From: Phymatolithon calcareum
Taxonomy: Eukaryota; Rhodophyta; Florideophyceae; Hapalidiales
Length of the DNA stretch: 64,000 bases
NCBI GenBank assembly: GCA_977006965.1
Contig: OZ345354.1
Location: 1,674,001 to 1,738,000, forward strand
Reading direction: 5' to 3'
Within the stretch, counting starts at the first letter, position 1. Each line of letters starts with the position of its first letter. The notes under the pieces were generated by a model. The model was not told the origin of the DNA. It did not search any database and worked only from the letters and a program-made list of their open reading frames with translations. Both the position numbers and the translations under genes were made by a program. Shown piece after piece: positions 20,547-30,387 of this stretch.

Positions 20547-22551
20547 GAAAGCCGTTTTAACATCGATTTGTCCAATGCACATTTGAAGGCATAGAGCGAG
20601 GTAAAGAAACACGCGAACCAATGTGAACGATACGACAGGAGCATACGTCTCCGTGAAGTCTTCTCCGTACGTCTGATGATTGCCGCCGGCAACGATACGT
20701 GCTTTAAAGCGTTCCACACATCCCTCTGAGTTTCGCTTGACTTTGAGTACGACGTGCGTAGGAAGAGAATGTGCACAGGATGAGTTATCGCGTTCCCAAG
20801 TGTCTGTTGCGTCTAGAGAGGCGAGTTCTTCTCGTATCGCAGCTAACCACAATTCGCGCTCCTCCGGCGTTTCGTTCAATGCCTCCTGGAGAGTAGGCTC
20901 ATCGCTTGTAGTGACCTTGATGTCTGTATCACGAGTGCCAGCGGTTATCATGAACCAGTCCGTTGGCGGTCGGCGGATACGGCGAGGGTAGCGTGAAGGC
21001 GGTGGGTTTTCCAACACGGGAGTGAGGTCCACTTCATCTGCACAGTCATCTTCGCTATGATCACTAACTTCTTTCTCACAGTCCTTTCCGTCAGTGTCAC
21101 CGGATTCATTCATTTCTGGCGAGCTACAAACGCTGTATTCAGTTTCTTCATCGATGGATACTTCATCATCGGAGTCACTCGTTTCGGTAGAAGACAAGGC
21201 GTTATACGCATCCTGGTCATGCAGTTCTTCGTCAGACATGCAGTGGTTTAGGCCCACTGCACCAGGGAACTTAGATTCATCGAACGTTACATGCCTCGAT
21301 TCCATAACACGAGGAACACCTGTTTCGTCGTTCACCAGTACCTGATAGACTCCGTGCATCAAACATTCCAAAAGAACACCTTCCAACGCACGCGGCTCAA
21401 ACTTCGATCCGCGAGGAAGGCGAAGCACATACGCAGCGCAGCCAAAGACTTTCACGTTCTTCAGCGATGGGCGATCTCCTGTCATCACGCGGAAAGGAGT
21501 GTCTTTGATGGTGGAGTGCGGTACTCGGTTTCGGACGTGAACAACATGCTTCAGTGCAAACGGCCAGAGACACAGCGGAAGATCCGCTTGAATGAGCAGT
21601 GAGCGAGCAGCCTCGACTATTGTACGGTTGACTCGTTCGGCAATGGCGTTGTGCTCGGGAGTATACGGCGCAAAGAATGACTGGTCCAGCTTCTCAACAC
21701 CTCCTCCTCCGTTATTCCGAAGTCCAATATACTCCTTCGCGCCGTCAGAGTGCAGCTGGTTGATCGTCCTTGAAAAGATTGCGGGCGAATTTGCTCCTTT
21801 GAATTGTCGAAGCTTTTTCGATACAGCACGAAACACATCTGGAAGGTCATTGCGCTGTTGCATAAAGCCCACGAAGAGATACCGGGAATGATCATCTAGG
21901 AAAGTGCACACGTATCGGTATTTGTTCGGAAAGGAAACGTCGAGAGGACCAATGATGTCGGAATGGACGAGTTCACCGACGTCGGACGCACGCGGAAATT
22001 GGCCTGGAAACGGAAGCTTGTGAGCTTTTCCAAGGCGGCATGCGCGGCAAACCTCTTGCAGCTCGCATAGTTCCGGTACATCGTCAACGTGCTTATGCAA
22101 AGTGGACAACTCACGACTGTTAATGTGCGCGAGGCGCCGGTGCCAGAGTCCTGAGTCCCTTCGTTTAACCGCCAACACGTTGCACGCAGGACTCATCTCC
22201 GGTTCCGGTAAAATATACATGCCGGAATGTACGTCACGTTTGCCACTTCCAATAACAAAGCCATCTGATTCAAGATATAGCTGCACATCATGGCGACGGA
22301 AAAGGGACTCAATGCCATTATCCGAGAGTCTTCCCGTGGACACTAAGTTAAAACCGAGACTCGGAACAAGAAGTGCATCCGTGAGACGAATGTTGGCATT
22401 CTCAAATGATATAAGAACATCACCGCATTGGTCGGCGAGTAGTGGCGTGGAATCGGCCAACAAGAGTGTTCGCGGGGGATAAGGTTTAAGCGTACCGGGA
22501 ATAAAGAAAGATCCACTTTGGAAGCAATGGGCGGTGGCTCCACTGTCAGCT
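20547..22551 (-). pseudogene. Element C pol: protease, integrase and start of RT
   Basis: An open frame on the minus strand from a TAA near 22552. It covers protease ADSGATAHCF, then LWHRRLAHIN, cysteines CRACRLGK, integrase D/D/E in HSDIIGPLD, LHSDGAKEY and NAIAERVNRT, an acidic linker, PRRIRRPPTDW, and RT up to QIDVKTAF where B2 interrupts. The second integrase block reads HSDGAKEY rather than the usual TDNGGEY. The TAA just upstream of the protease separates it from gag, so the copy is inactive unless that stop is suppressed. Confidence 0.88.
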
Positions 22552-22692
22552 TAAGTGCGATGGTCATCGGGAGCCACGATTGTTATCCTTTCCACCACAG
22601 CACCAGCTAACTCGATCTTTTCATCTCCGGGTTTTGCCTTTGCTTTTCCCTGTTTCCCTTTCAAGCGATTACGCACCTTTGAGGGTAAACGG

Positions 22693-23622
22693 TTATTTGT
22701 GGTTGTCCGGGTTGAGATAGCAATCGTCCTCTATATGACCTTTTCTGCCGCAGCACTCACAGTGGACTGCACTTCCAGATTCGAACTCCCCACTTCGCAT
22801 GCTCTTTAGTGCCGCCGCTATCACTCGAGCCGTGCTCTCAGTTTCGCATGATTGTTTGGAGTCACTCTTTTCGTCAGCGTGCGAAACGGAAAGGTCGGTG
22901 GTATCTGACTTTCTTTTACCTCTTCGACCTTTGTTCTTACGTTTGCGCTGCTTGGACTCAAGTGCGGCAATGCGCCGGGCATTGTACTCATCAATAAGGG
23001 TGGTTGCCACGTAGTCCCAGGTGAGCTCGTTCACATCTTTCGTTAGCAGGGCTGCCGCTGTGGACTCCAATACGCAGTTCGGTTCAATCGAGGCAAGGAG
23101 CATGGGGGCCTTGTGCGATTCCGGAATGGCGGCATCCTTGCCCATGCGTTCCAGTTACGAGAACAACTATGAGTACATATCAACATAAGACGACACGTTT
23201 TGGTTCGTATACTTCATGCGGAACAATTGCGTTTGGACTGCAATCCTTGATACCGTGCGATTGGATGCGTATCGCGCGTCGAGAAGCTGGAGCATTCTGG
23301 CAGGATTGTCATCGGCGTCAATGACCACGCGGAGAGGAGCATCACCAAGTGCGGAAATAATGAGACCGGAGGCCTTCTCGAGCTTTGCAATTGACCTGGC
23401 CGTGATGTCGATGGCTCCAGTATGAATGGTAGCGGTGCCGGATGAGGTTGCACTCGCCTCGGTTGACGTGGAGTTCGGTTCAACAACACTCTAAACTCCC
23501 TTCACGCGACACGCCGCGCGGAGACGCAGACGCCACAAACCATAATCGTCACCACGCTTCTCATGAAAGCGAGGGAGCTTGATGCTGGATCCTTTCTCAG
23601 ACTCAACATCACTTTCCGACAT
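22693..23622 (-). pseudogene. Element C gag with zinc knuckle (degenerate)
   Basis: Probable start MSESDVESEKGSS (ATG complement 23620-23622), followed by KLPRFHEKRGDDYGLWRLRL. A TAG lies near 23493, followed by at least one frame change before the last piece (22693-23145). That piece contains a basic stretch KQRKRKNKGRRGKRK and a CX2CX4HX4C knuckle (CECCGRKGHIEDDC). It has no obvious similarity to the family A or B gag. Confidence 0.75.
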
Positions 23623-23639
23623 TGTTTCCGGGTAAGAAA

Positions 23640-24145
23640 AAACCTTGGGGTTATGGTACCCGTATACCCGCCGTCTGGTTACACGCCGGCGCGACGTACT
23701 CTCTCTCCCTGAGCAAGGGACCTTGTATCCCCTATCGAGAGTCAGGCAGTGATACCGATGCCAGCGGTCTCTTTTGCTTGGAATCCCCGAGCTAGGGTAG
23801 TTTTACCTCTGTTTAGAGTTTGCAACCTGCGTGCCAGCACTGACCGGGAATTATTGCGAGTGTCGGATCGCGGCAAATGATGCGCGCGTTCAACGACGGG
23901 TGCGGATCGCGGCAATGTGCGCCAGCGCTCAACGCACGGTGTCGGATCACGAAACGTTAAGCTCGCGGTCGACAACGGAGGAGAGATGCGGATCGCGGCT
24001 CTACGCGCCAGCGTTCAACGCAAGAGGTCGGATCGCGGAATTTGAAACTCGCGGTCGACGACGGAGTTGAGGGGGAAGACGAACCCCTCGGGGAAATGCG
24101 ATGTATTGCTTCACTTAGATCGTGTAGCGATCTGGGCCCATAACC
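23640..24145 (-). other. Element C leader and primer-binding site
   Basis: The PBS complement CTGGGCCCATAACC at 24132-24145 touches the 5' LTR. The leader contains a degenerate tandem repeat (about 23860-24065) built on CGGATCGCGG and CGCCAGCGTTCAACG. It lacks the leader block shared by A and B. No supported ORF. Confidence 0.7.
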
Positions 24146-24567
24146 TAATAGTGAGGTTAGAAGTTTTTGGCCTTGCGTTTATTCTCGTACGGCGGACGAC
24201 GGTGGCTGATATAGCCTCCAGCAATTTGCCTCCAGCAAACCTGCCACGCGGCAGGTTTGATCAAATCTAGTTATGATACTACAAAGCGGCCGGTGCTTAT
24301 GGGCCCTTTGCCACGTGGCACATTTGATCAAATCTTCTTATGATAACGAAACTATGTTCTCAATCTGCTCGCATGCGTAAGACACTTCCGTATCATGTGG
24401 CTTACACCATTACGGTACACAATAAGAGTCGTAACGCGCATCCGTGATCCGCGAGCAAGGTAAAATCGCGGCAACTGCATCGAGCGACTTCATGTAAACC
24501 GAAGAACAAAGCTCAAACATTGTCGGGTACATTCCGCAGACCGTAGTCATGTAGACGCACATCAACA
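24146..24567 (-). repeat. LTR-C, 5' LTR of element C
   Basis: 422 bp. Compared with 1854-2275 it differs at about seven positions by eye, e.g. TAATAGTG for TAATGATG, CATGTGGC for CATGTAGC, GCGAGCAAGG for GCGAGGAAGG. Confidence 0.92.
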
Positions 24568-25049
24568 ACGCGGATTGGGCAGGATGTCGTGAGACAAGGC
24601 GATCAACAAGTGGCTATGTGTTCCTTCTTGCAGGGGGAGCCATAAGCTGGCGTTCGAAGAAACAAACTATCGTCGCCACGTCAACATGTGAAGCGGAGTA
24701 CATCGCTTCCTGTGCCGCCGCCAAGGAAGCTGTTTGGCTGTCAAGACTTATTGCAGATATCCAAGGTCTCCAGAAGCCCACTCTCATGACTTTGTATACC
24801 GACAGTCAGAGTGCAATCGCAACCGGGAGGAACGCTGCCATCACTCAACGCAACAAGCATATTGACATCCAATATCACTACGTTCGTGATGTTGTTGCAA
24901 CAGGAAAGATCTCGATTAAGTACTGCAATACTGAGTCCATGGTTGCTGATGCACTAACCAAGCCACTCGATTGAATCAAGACAGCCAAGTTCACTCAAGA
25001 GATGGGAGTATGCAAGCAAGTGGCGTAGTGTGCCTCGATCAAGGGGGAG
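24568..25049 (+). pseudogene. A0 pol, RNase H (right half) and purine tract
   Basis: Resumes A0 pol after element C with ADWAGC, STSGYVFLLAGG, CEAEYIA, TDSQSAIATG, HIDIQYHYVRDVV and DALTKPLD. A TGA follows PLD where the other A copies have an Arg codon, which removes the last ~15 codons. The purine tract TCAAGGGGGAG (25039-25049) precedes the 3' LTR. Confidence 0.9.
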
Positions 25050-25494
25050 TGTTGGAAGTGTGATTGGTTAGAGCTCTAGTCGCAAACACACTTCAATATC
25101 AAGGTATGATCTCGGTACAAGTGTACACGTGTCAAGTCGAAAGTCAAAGTGTCTCAGAACTTTGAATCAAGAAGATTGGCAGTGACACGTGTCAAAGTAT
25201 GATAAGAGTATGATAATCATACTCCCCTCACTCAGTAGATGATTCTTCAGTTTTTCATGTTACACGTGTCATATGATAGTATGACAAATTTGTTTAGGGT
25301 TAGAGTGTCTCCGTGGTCAATTAGGGTTTTTTGATCAAGCTGATTGAGTTCTCAGTTCTATATAGTCTTGACGTGAGGTCCGCCAAGTCAATAAACCAAG
25401 GAACTCATTTTCACCTATCTCTGGTTCTACTCAACCATTTCGCATCAACCAAACTTTTTCTTTCTCCTCTTCAATAGCTGAACCTTCTACAACA
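25050..25494 (+). repeat. LTR-A, 3' LTR of A0
   Basis: A plus-oriented, about 445-bp LTR from TGTTGGAAGTG to CTACAACA. It has ACACGTGT palindromes, TATATAG, and AATAAACCAAGGAAC near 25390. More diverged from the A1 LTRs than those are from each other. Confidence 0.88.
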
Positions 25495-25504
25495 CAGACG
25501 TGTT

Positions 25505-25598
25505 GTCAAACTTCTTGACACGTGTACACGTGTTCCGAGATCATACTTGATATTGAAGTGTGTTGCGAATAGAGCACCAAGCAGTCACACTTCCAACA
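25505..25598 (-). repeat. Truncated LTR-A stump
   Basis: The terminal ~94 bases of a reversed LTR-A (TTGACACGTGTACACGTGT..CTTCCAACA). It carries the same variant bases as the LTR at 1-434. It is joined to family A RNase H codons at 25599, which is not where an LTR normally sits, so this is the edge of a further insertion or deletion. Confidence 0.75.
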
Positions 25599-26297
25599 CT
25601 TCCTTGGCGGCGGCACAAGAAGCGATGTACTCCGCTTCGCATGTTGACGTGGCAACGATGGTTTGCTTCTTTGAACGCCAGCATATGGCTCCCCCTGCAA
25701 GAAGGAACACATAGCCACTTGTTGATCGCCTTGTCTCACGACATCCTGCACAATCCGCGTCCGTGTACCCGATTGGAACCAGGTTAGCACTTGCACCGAA
25801 CAGGATTCCATGGTCTCGAGTGCCCGCAATATACCGAAGAAAGCGCTTTACACCCATCCAGTGACGCTTAAGGGGTTTCTCGCAAAACGAAGAAAGCTTT
25901 CCGACCGAGTCCGAGATGTCTGGACGAGTTCCGACCATTAAGTACATGAGACATCCGATAGCTGGACGATAAGGGACTTCGTCTGCAAGTGACTCGGTGA
26001 TATCGAGTTCTTCAATTGCGATGTTCTTTTTGCTTAGCTCCATTGGAGTAGGTGCTGGTTTCGAGTTTTCCATGCCGAAGCGTTCTAACACTGGCTGAGC
26101 GTAGACCGACTGTGAAACATGAAGTGTCCGATTTGTGCGATTACGGCGGATTTCAAGCCCAAGGCATACACTTGCTTCATCAAGGTCTTTCATTTCAAAC
26201 CGCTTGTTCAACTCCCTCTTGATCCACGAAATGGCAGATGTGTCGTTTCCAACAATCAACAAGTCATCCACATACAACGCAATGATCATGATGCTGT
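25599..26297 (-). pseudogene. Family A pol fragment (RT to RNase H)
   Basis: A minus-strand frame from IMIIALYVDDLLIVGND through ELNKRFEMKDL, KPAPTPMELSK, MYLMVGTRPDISD and CRETRRSTSGYV to CEAEYIASCAAAKE. It is cut at both ends: by the A2 5' LTR at 26298 and by the LTR stump at 25598. Internally open, so not very old, but it has no 5' or 3' parts. Confidence 0.88.
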
Positions 26298-26740
26298 TGT
26301 TGGAAGTGTGATTGCTTGGAGCTCTAGGCGCAAACACACTTCAATAGTAAGGTATGATCTCGGTACACGTGTACACGTGTCAAGTCAAAAGTCAAAGTGT
26401 CTCAGAACTTTGAATCAAGAAGATTGGCAGTGACACGTGTCAAAGTATGATAAGAGTATGATAATCATACTCCCCTCACTCAGTAGATGATTCTTCATTT
26501 TTTTTGTTACACGTGTCATATGATATTATGACAAATTTGTTTAGGGTTAGAGTGTCTCCGTCGTCAATTAGGGTTTTCATCAAGTCTGGTTGTGTTCTCA
26601 GGTCTATATAGTCTTGACCTGAGGTTCGCCAAGTGAATAAACCAAGGAACTCATTCACTCACAACTCATCTTCAACTCAACCAATTCACTCCAACCAAAC
26701 TTTTTCCTTCACCTCATCTCCTCCCTAAAATCCAACTACA
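26298..26740 (+). repeat. LTR-A, 5' LTR of A2
   Basis: 443 bp, TGTTGGAAGTG..CCAACTACA, with the standard ACACGTGT sites, TATATAG and AATAAACC. Followed without gap by PBS GGTTATGGGCCCAG. Confidence 0.9.
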
Positions 26741-27320
26741 GGTTATGGGCCCAGTCAGCGCTTGATCACCACCGCGCTTCATCATCATCGTCGTCTCCGG
26801 GGCTCATCCTTCGCCCCCGATCTTCTCCTGGTTGCGCATCCTTGCTTGATTACCTCTGGTTTTCTCGCAAGGCCCGCTCCAGAGGACTTGTCTGTCATTG
26901 TTCACGAGCTTCCTGTTCGGTTCCTTGCTCAATTACCTCTGGTCTTTGAGTGAGGCCCGTTCAGAAAGTGTTATAGCGTCTTGCAGTGCGCGTTGCCGGC
27001 TGCAGGTTCAGGTGTACCAAAACACCACAAGGGTTTCTGTTGTGTCTCCTTGCTTGATTACCTTCGGTTTTCTTGTCGGGCCCACCTCAGGATACCACAA
27101 AGCGTCTTGCAGTGCGTGTTGCCGGCTGCAGGTTCAGGTGTACAAAAACGCCACAAGAGGTATACGGCCATTGAGCCATCCCCCGATCAAGGTCCAGGTC
27201 ACATTGACTTGAAGTAATTTCTTATACGGGATAGATTGCCTCGATAGTCAACTTCGGTTGATTCGCAGTGGACTCCCCAAACGGATTTTCGACAAGAATA
27301 GAAGACCCCCGCTCCCCAAA

Positions 27321-30008
27321 ATGGACGACTCCCAAGGAACGCTGAAGGTCGAAAAGTTAAATGAGACCAATTTCCATGCTTGGAAACAGAAAATTCAGCT
27401 AGTACTATCATTCCGCGAACTCGACGAGTTCATCCACCACCACGAGATTCCGACGATTTCAAGCTCTGGCGTCGTAATGACAATAAAGCAAAGGCTATTA
27501 TCGGTCTCTCGCTTTCAGATGAACATCTCGAGCATGTGCAGGATGTCGAAACTGCCAAAGGAATGTGGACCTCGATTCTCAATATCTTCGAACGACACAC
27601 CCTTTTGAACAAACTGGCTGCTCGCCGCAAGTTCTATACCGCCACTATGCTCGAGGACGAGAAAATACTGCCCTAGACGAACCGCATTCGCCAACTCGCA
27701 TCCACCCTCAAGTCAATGGGTGTCGATACTGACGATAAAGAGATGGCCATGGCTGTATTGAACGGACTTCCCGAACGCTACGACAGCTTGATAAGTGCAC
27801 TTGATGCTCTCGGCAATGAAGACGAATCATTCTCACTTGAATTTGTGAGAGTCGACTACTCCAGGAAGAGCAACGCATGTCAATGCGTGTCGAAGCATCA
27901 ACCGTCAAAGCTGAGACTGCTGCATTTTTCACTGCCAGACGCGATGGAGAACGAATTCGTGACTACTGTGAACATTGTCATCGATCTGGACATAGAAGTG
28001 TGAAATGTTGGACCAAGTTTCCACACCTTGCTCCTGAAGGATACAAAAATCGGAATGGAAAGCAAACGAAACCAGCTGCATTCTTGACCGATGAATATGA
28101 ACATGTTCGAGTTATGTCCGATTCCGACTTTGTATGCCTGATGGTCAAGGTGCGCGATTCTGATATTTCCGAGAAGTCAAAGTCATGGATCATTGACTCT
28201 GGTAGTACATCGCATATGACGTTCGATCGTTCAACCTTCTGCTCATACACCAAAATGTCTTCAACCGTCGAAATGGGAACCAAAGCACAGGCCACAATCG
28301 CTGGAAAAGGTGATGTCATCATTACGCTTAATGTGAACGGCAAATCGTTAAAACGAAAGCACAAGGACGTTATGCACATACCCGACTTTGGATACTCTCT
28401 GCTGTCTGTCTCAAAAATGGATGAGTACGGATATGGTATAACGTTCAAGAACAGCCGTTGCTATGTTAAAGCTCATCATGACACTATCGCAACAGGTACT
28501 CTACGCAAAAGTCTCTACTCTCTAGACCTTGCAGATGGAAATAAACTTAACGAAGTTTCCTGTTTCGCGAGCCTACAGCTCTGGCATGAACGACTTGCGC
28601 ATGTTGACCACACTGGAATTACCGGAATGGTAAACCATGGGGTGGTGAAAGGTGTAAAGATTGCTCCCAACTCACAGTCCACACATCCATGTAATGGTTG
28701 TCTTGCCGGCAAAGGTCATCGTGCTCCGATTCCAAAGTCCAGGAGTTCTCGCTCCACCGCTATTCTCGATCTCGTACATTCAGACGTTCTTAGTCCTATC
28801 GACATTCCGTCCCTTGGAGGATCACAGTACTTCATCACATTCATCGATGATCACTCCAAGTGGACCACGGTATTCACCATGCGAAAGAAATCGGAGAGCT
28901 TTGAGTGTTTTCGGAAGTTTCACAAGTACGCTGAAACCCATACAGGTAGAAAGCTTAAGCACTTGAACATACAGGACTTCTCTAAAGTACCTAAGCTCAA
29001 AGCAATTAGGACCGACAATGGAGGCGAGTTCCTTTCAAACGAGTTCAAGGCATATCTTCATCAACAGCTCACAGTCGCTTACACCCCACAGCAAAATGGG
29101 GTGGCTGAACGCATGAACCGCACACTTCTCAACTTAGTGCGCTCGATGCTCCATCACAGAGGCATCGAGAAGAAGTTCTGGGCTGAAGCGTTGGCAACTG
29201 CTGTGTATGTGCGCAACCGAGTAACGTCACGAGGACTTCCTTCGAACACGACCCCCCATCACATATGGATGGGTTCCCCTCCAGATTTGGGACACTTGCG
29301 CGTATTTGGCGCCAAATGTTGGTACGTGATTCCGAAGAAGAAAGTGAAGAAACTCGACAGTCGTACTCGTGAGGCGGTTATGCTGGGATACTCGTTGGCA
29401 TCAAAAGGGTATAAGCTGTGGGATGCGGACTTGCGGAGGGTGATTGTGTCAAGGGACGTGACGTTCGACGAATCGGATTGCGGATTCGATGAGACCGAAA
29501 CCAATGTATCACTTGAAACTCCTCAAATCAAACTGAGTGATGGTACGATTGAAGGTAATGTCATTTCGGATGGTAGATGATAAGAGCATCGAGAAGGACA
29601 TTGACGAAGGTGAGCAAGCAGATGGTGGAGAACAACCTATATCTCCATCGGGTTCTGACGAAACATCTCCGATGATCGCCAAACCCATTCTGCGTAGGTC
29701 AGCTCGGGTCTCAAAACCACCCACTGACTTCTGGAACGCTCCCTCGCATACTGCTATGCTGGCCTTCGAGTCCGTCAACCTTGCATCTGAAACCGGTTTG
29801 TCTTCTCATCAAGTGCCTCAGACCTTCAAGGAAGCGACTTCAATTAAAAATGTCGACTTCTGGTCTCCGGGCATTGAGAATGAACACTCGTCACTAACCC
29901 GCAACAACACTTGGAAGTTGGTCACTCGCAAGCCTGGCATGAACGTTCTCCCGTGCAAGTATGTCTTCAAGGTCAAGGATACAGGCCCTAAAGTCCGCAT
30001 TGTTGCGA
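27321..30008 (+). pseudogene. A2 gag-pol, multiply broken
   Basis: Starts MDDSQGTLKVEK. Visible lesions: a ten-base deletion near 27432 after LDEFI; a TAG in place of the Tyr codon at about 27674 (KILP-stop); a one-base loss near 27848 in FVKSRLL; and an extra G near 29571. Between them long stretches read well: zinc knuckle, DSGSTSHM, HSDVLSP, RTDNGGEF and NGVAERMN. Six codons around the AEHGI block of integrase are also missing (KAYLHQQLT). Confidence 0.88.
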
Positions 30009-30366
30009 AAGAGTTCCTCGGTTTATTCACTTGGCGGACCTCAGGTCAAGACTATATAGACCAGAGAACACAACCAGACTTGATCAAAACCCTAACTGAC
30101 GACGGAGACACACTAACCCTAAACAAATTTGTCATACTATCATATGACACGTGTAACATGAAAAAATCAAGAATCATCTACTGAGTGGGGGGAGTATGAT
30201 TATCATACTCTTATCATACTTTGACACGTGTCACTGCCAATCTTCTTGATTCAAAGTTCTGAGACACTTTGACTTTCGACTTGACACGTGTACACGTGTA
30301 CCGAGATCATACCTTAATATTGAAGTGTGTTTGCGACTAGAGCTCCAAGCAATCACACTTCCAACA
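30009..30366 (-). repeat. LTR-A, truncated 3' LTR of A3
   Basis: Reversed LTR-A missing about 86 bases at its R/U5 end. The missing part is replaced by A2 RT sequence. Confidence 0.85.
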
Positions 30367-30387
30367 CTCCCCCTTGATCGAGGCACA

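Larger units (their letters stand above)
1854..24567 (-). mobile_element. Family C Ty1/copia retrotransposon, host of nested insertions
   Basis: Two 422-bp LTRs bound the element (1854-2275 and 24146-24567). Its target duplication in A0 is ACGGG (1849-1853) and ACGCG (24568-24572). The joined flanks restore the A0 reading frame GYTD-ADWAG. In minus orientation the order is 5' LTR, PBS, leader, gag, protease, integrase, RT, RNase H, polypurine tract, 3' LTR. A1 (3328-14694) and B2 (14868-20546) interrupt it, so C itself is about 5.7 kb. Its LTRs differ at about 7 of 422 positions by eye, making it the oldest of the complete insertions here. Confidence 0.92.
26298..30008 (+). mobile_element. 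A2, 3'-truncated family A element
   Basis: 5' LTR 26298-26740, PBS 26741-26754, leader with two shared blocks, then gag, protease, integrase and the beginning of RT. RT stops at VRIVAK (30008), where the sequence switches into a reversed LTR-A within a GTTCC microhomology (GAAAGGGTTCC versus AATGAGTTCC). The element forms the left arm of a tail-to-tail inverted pair with A3. Confidence 0.88.
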
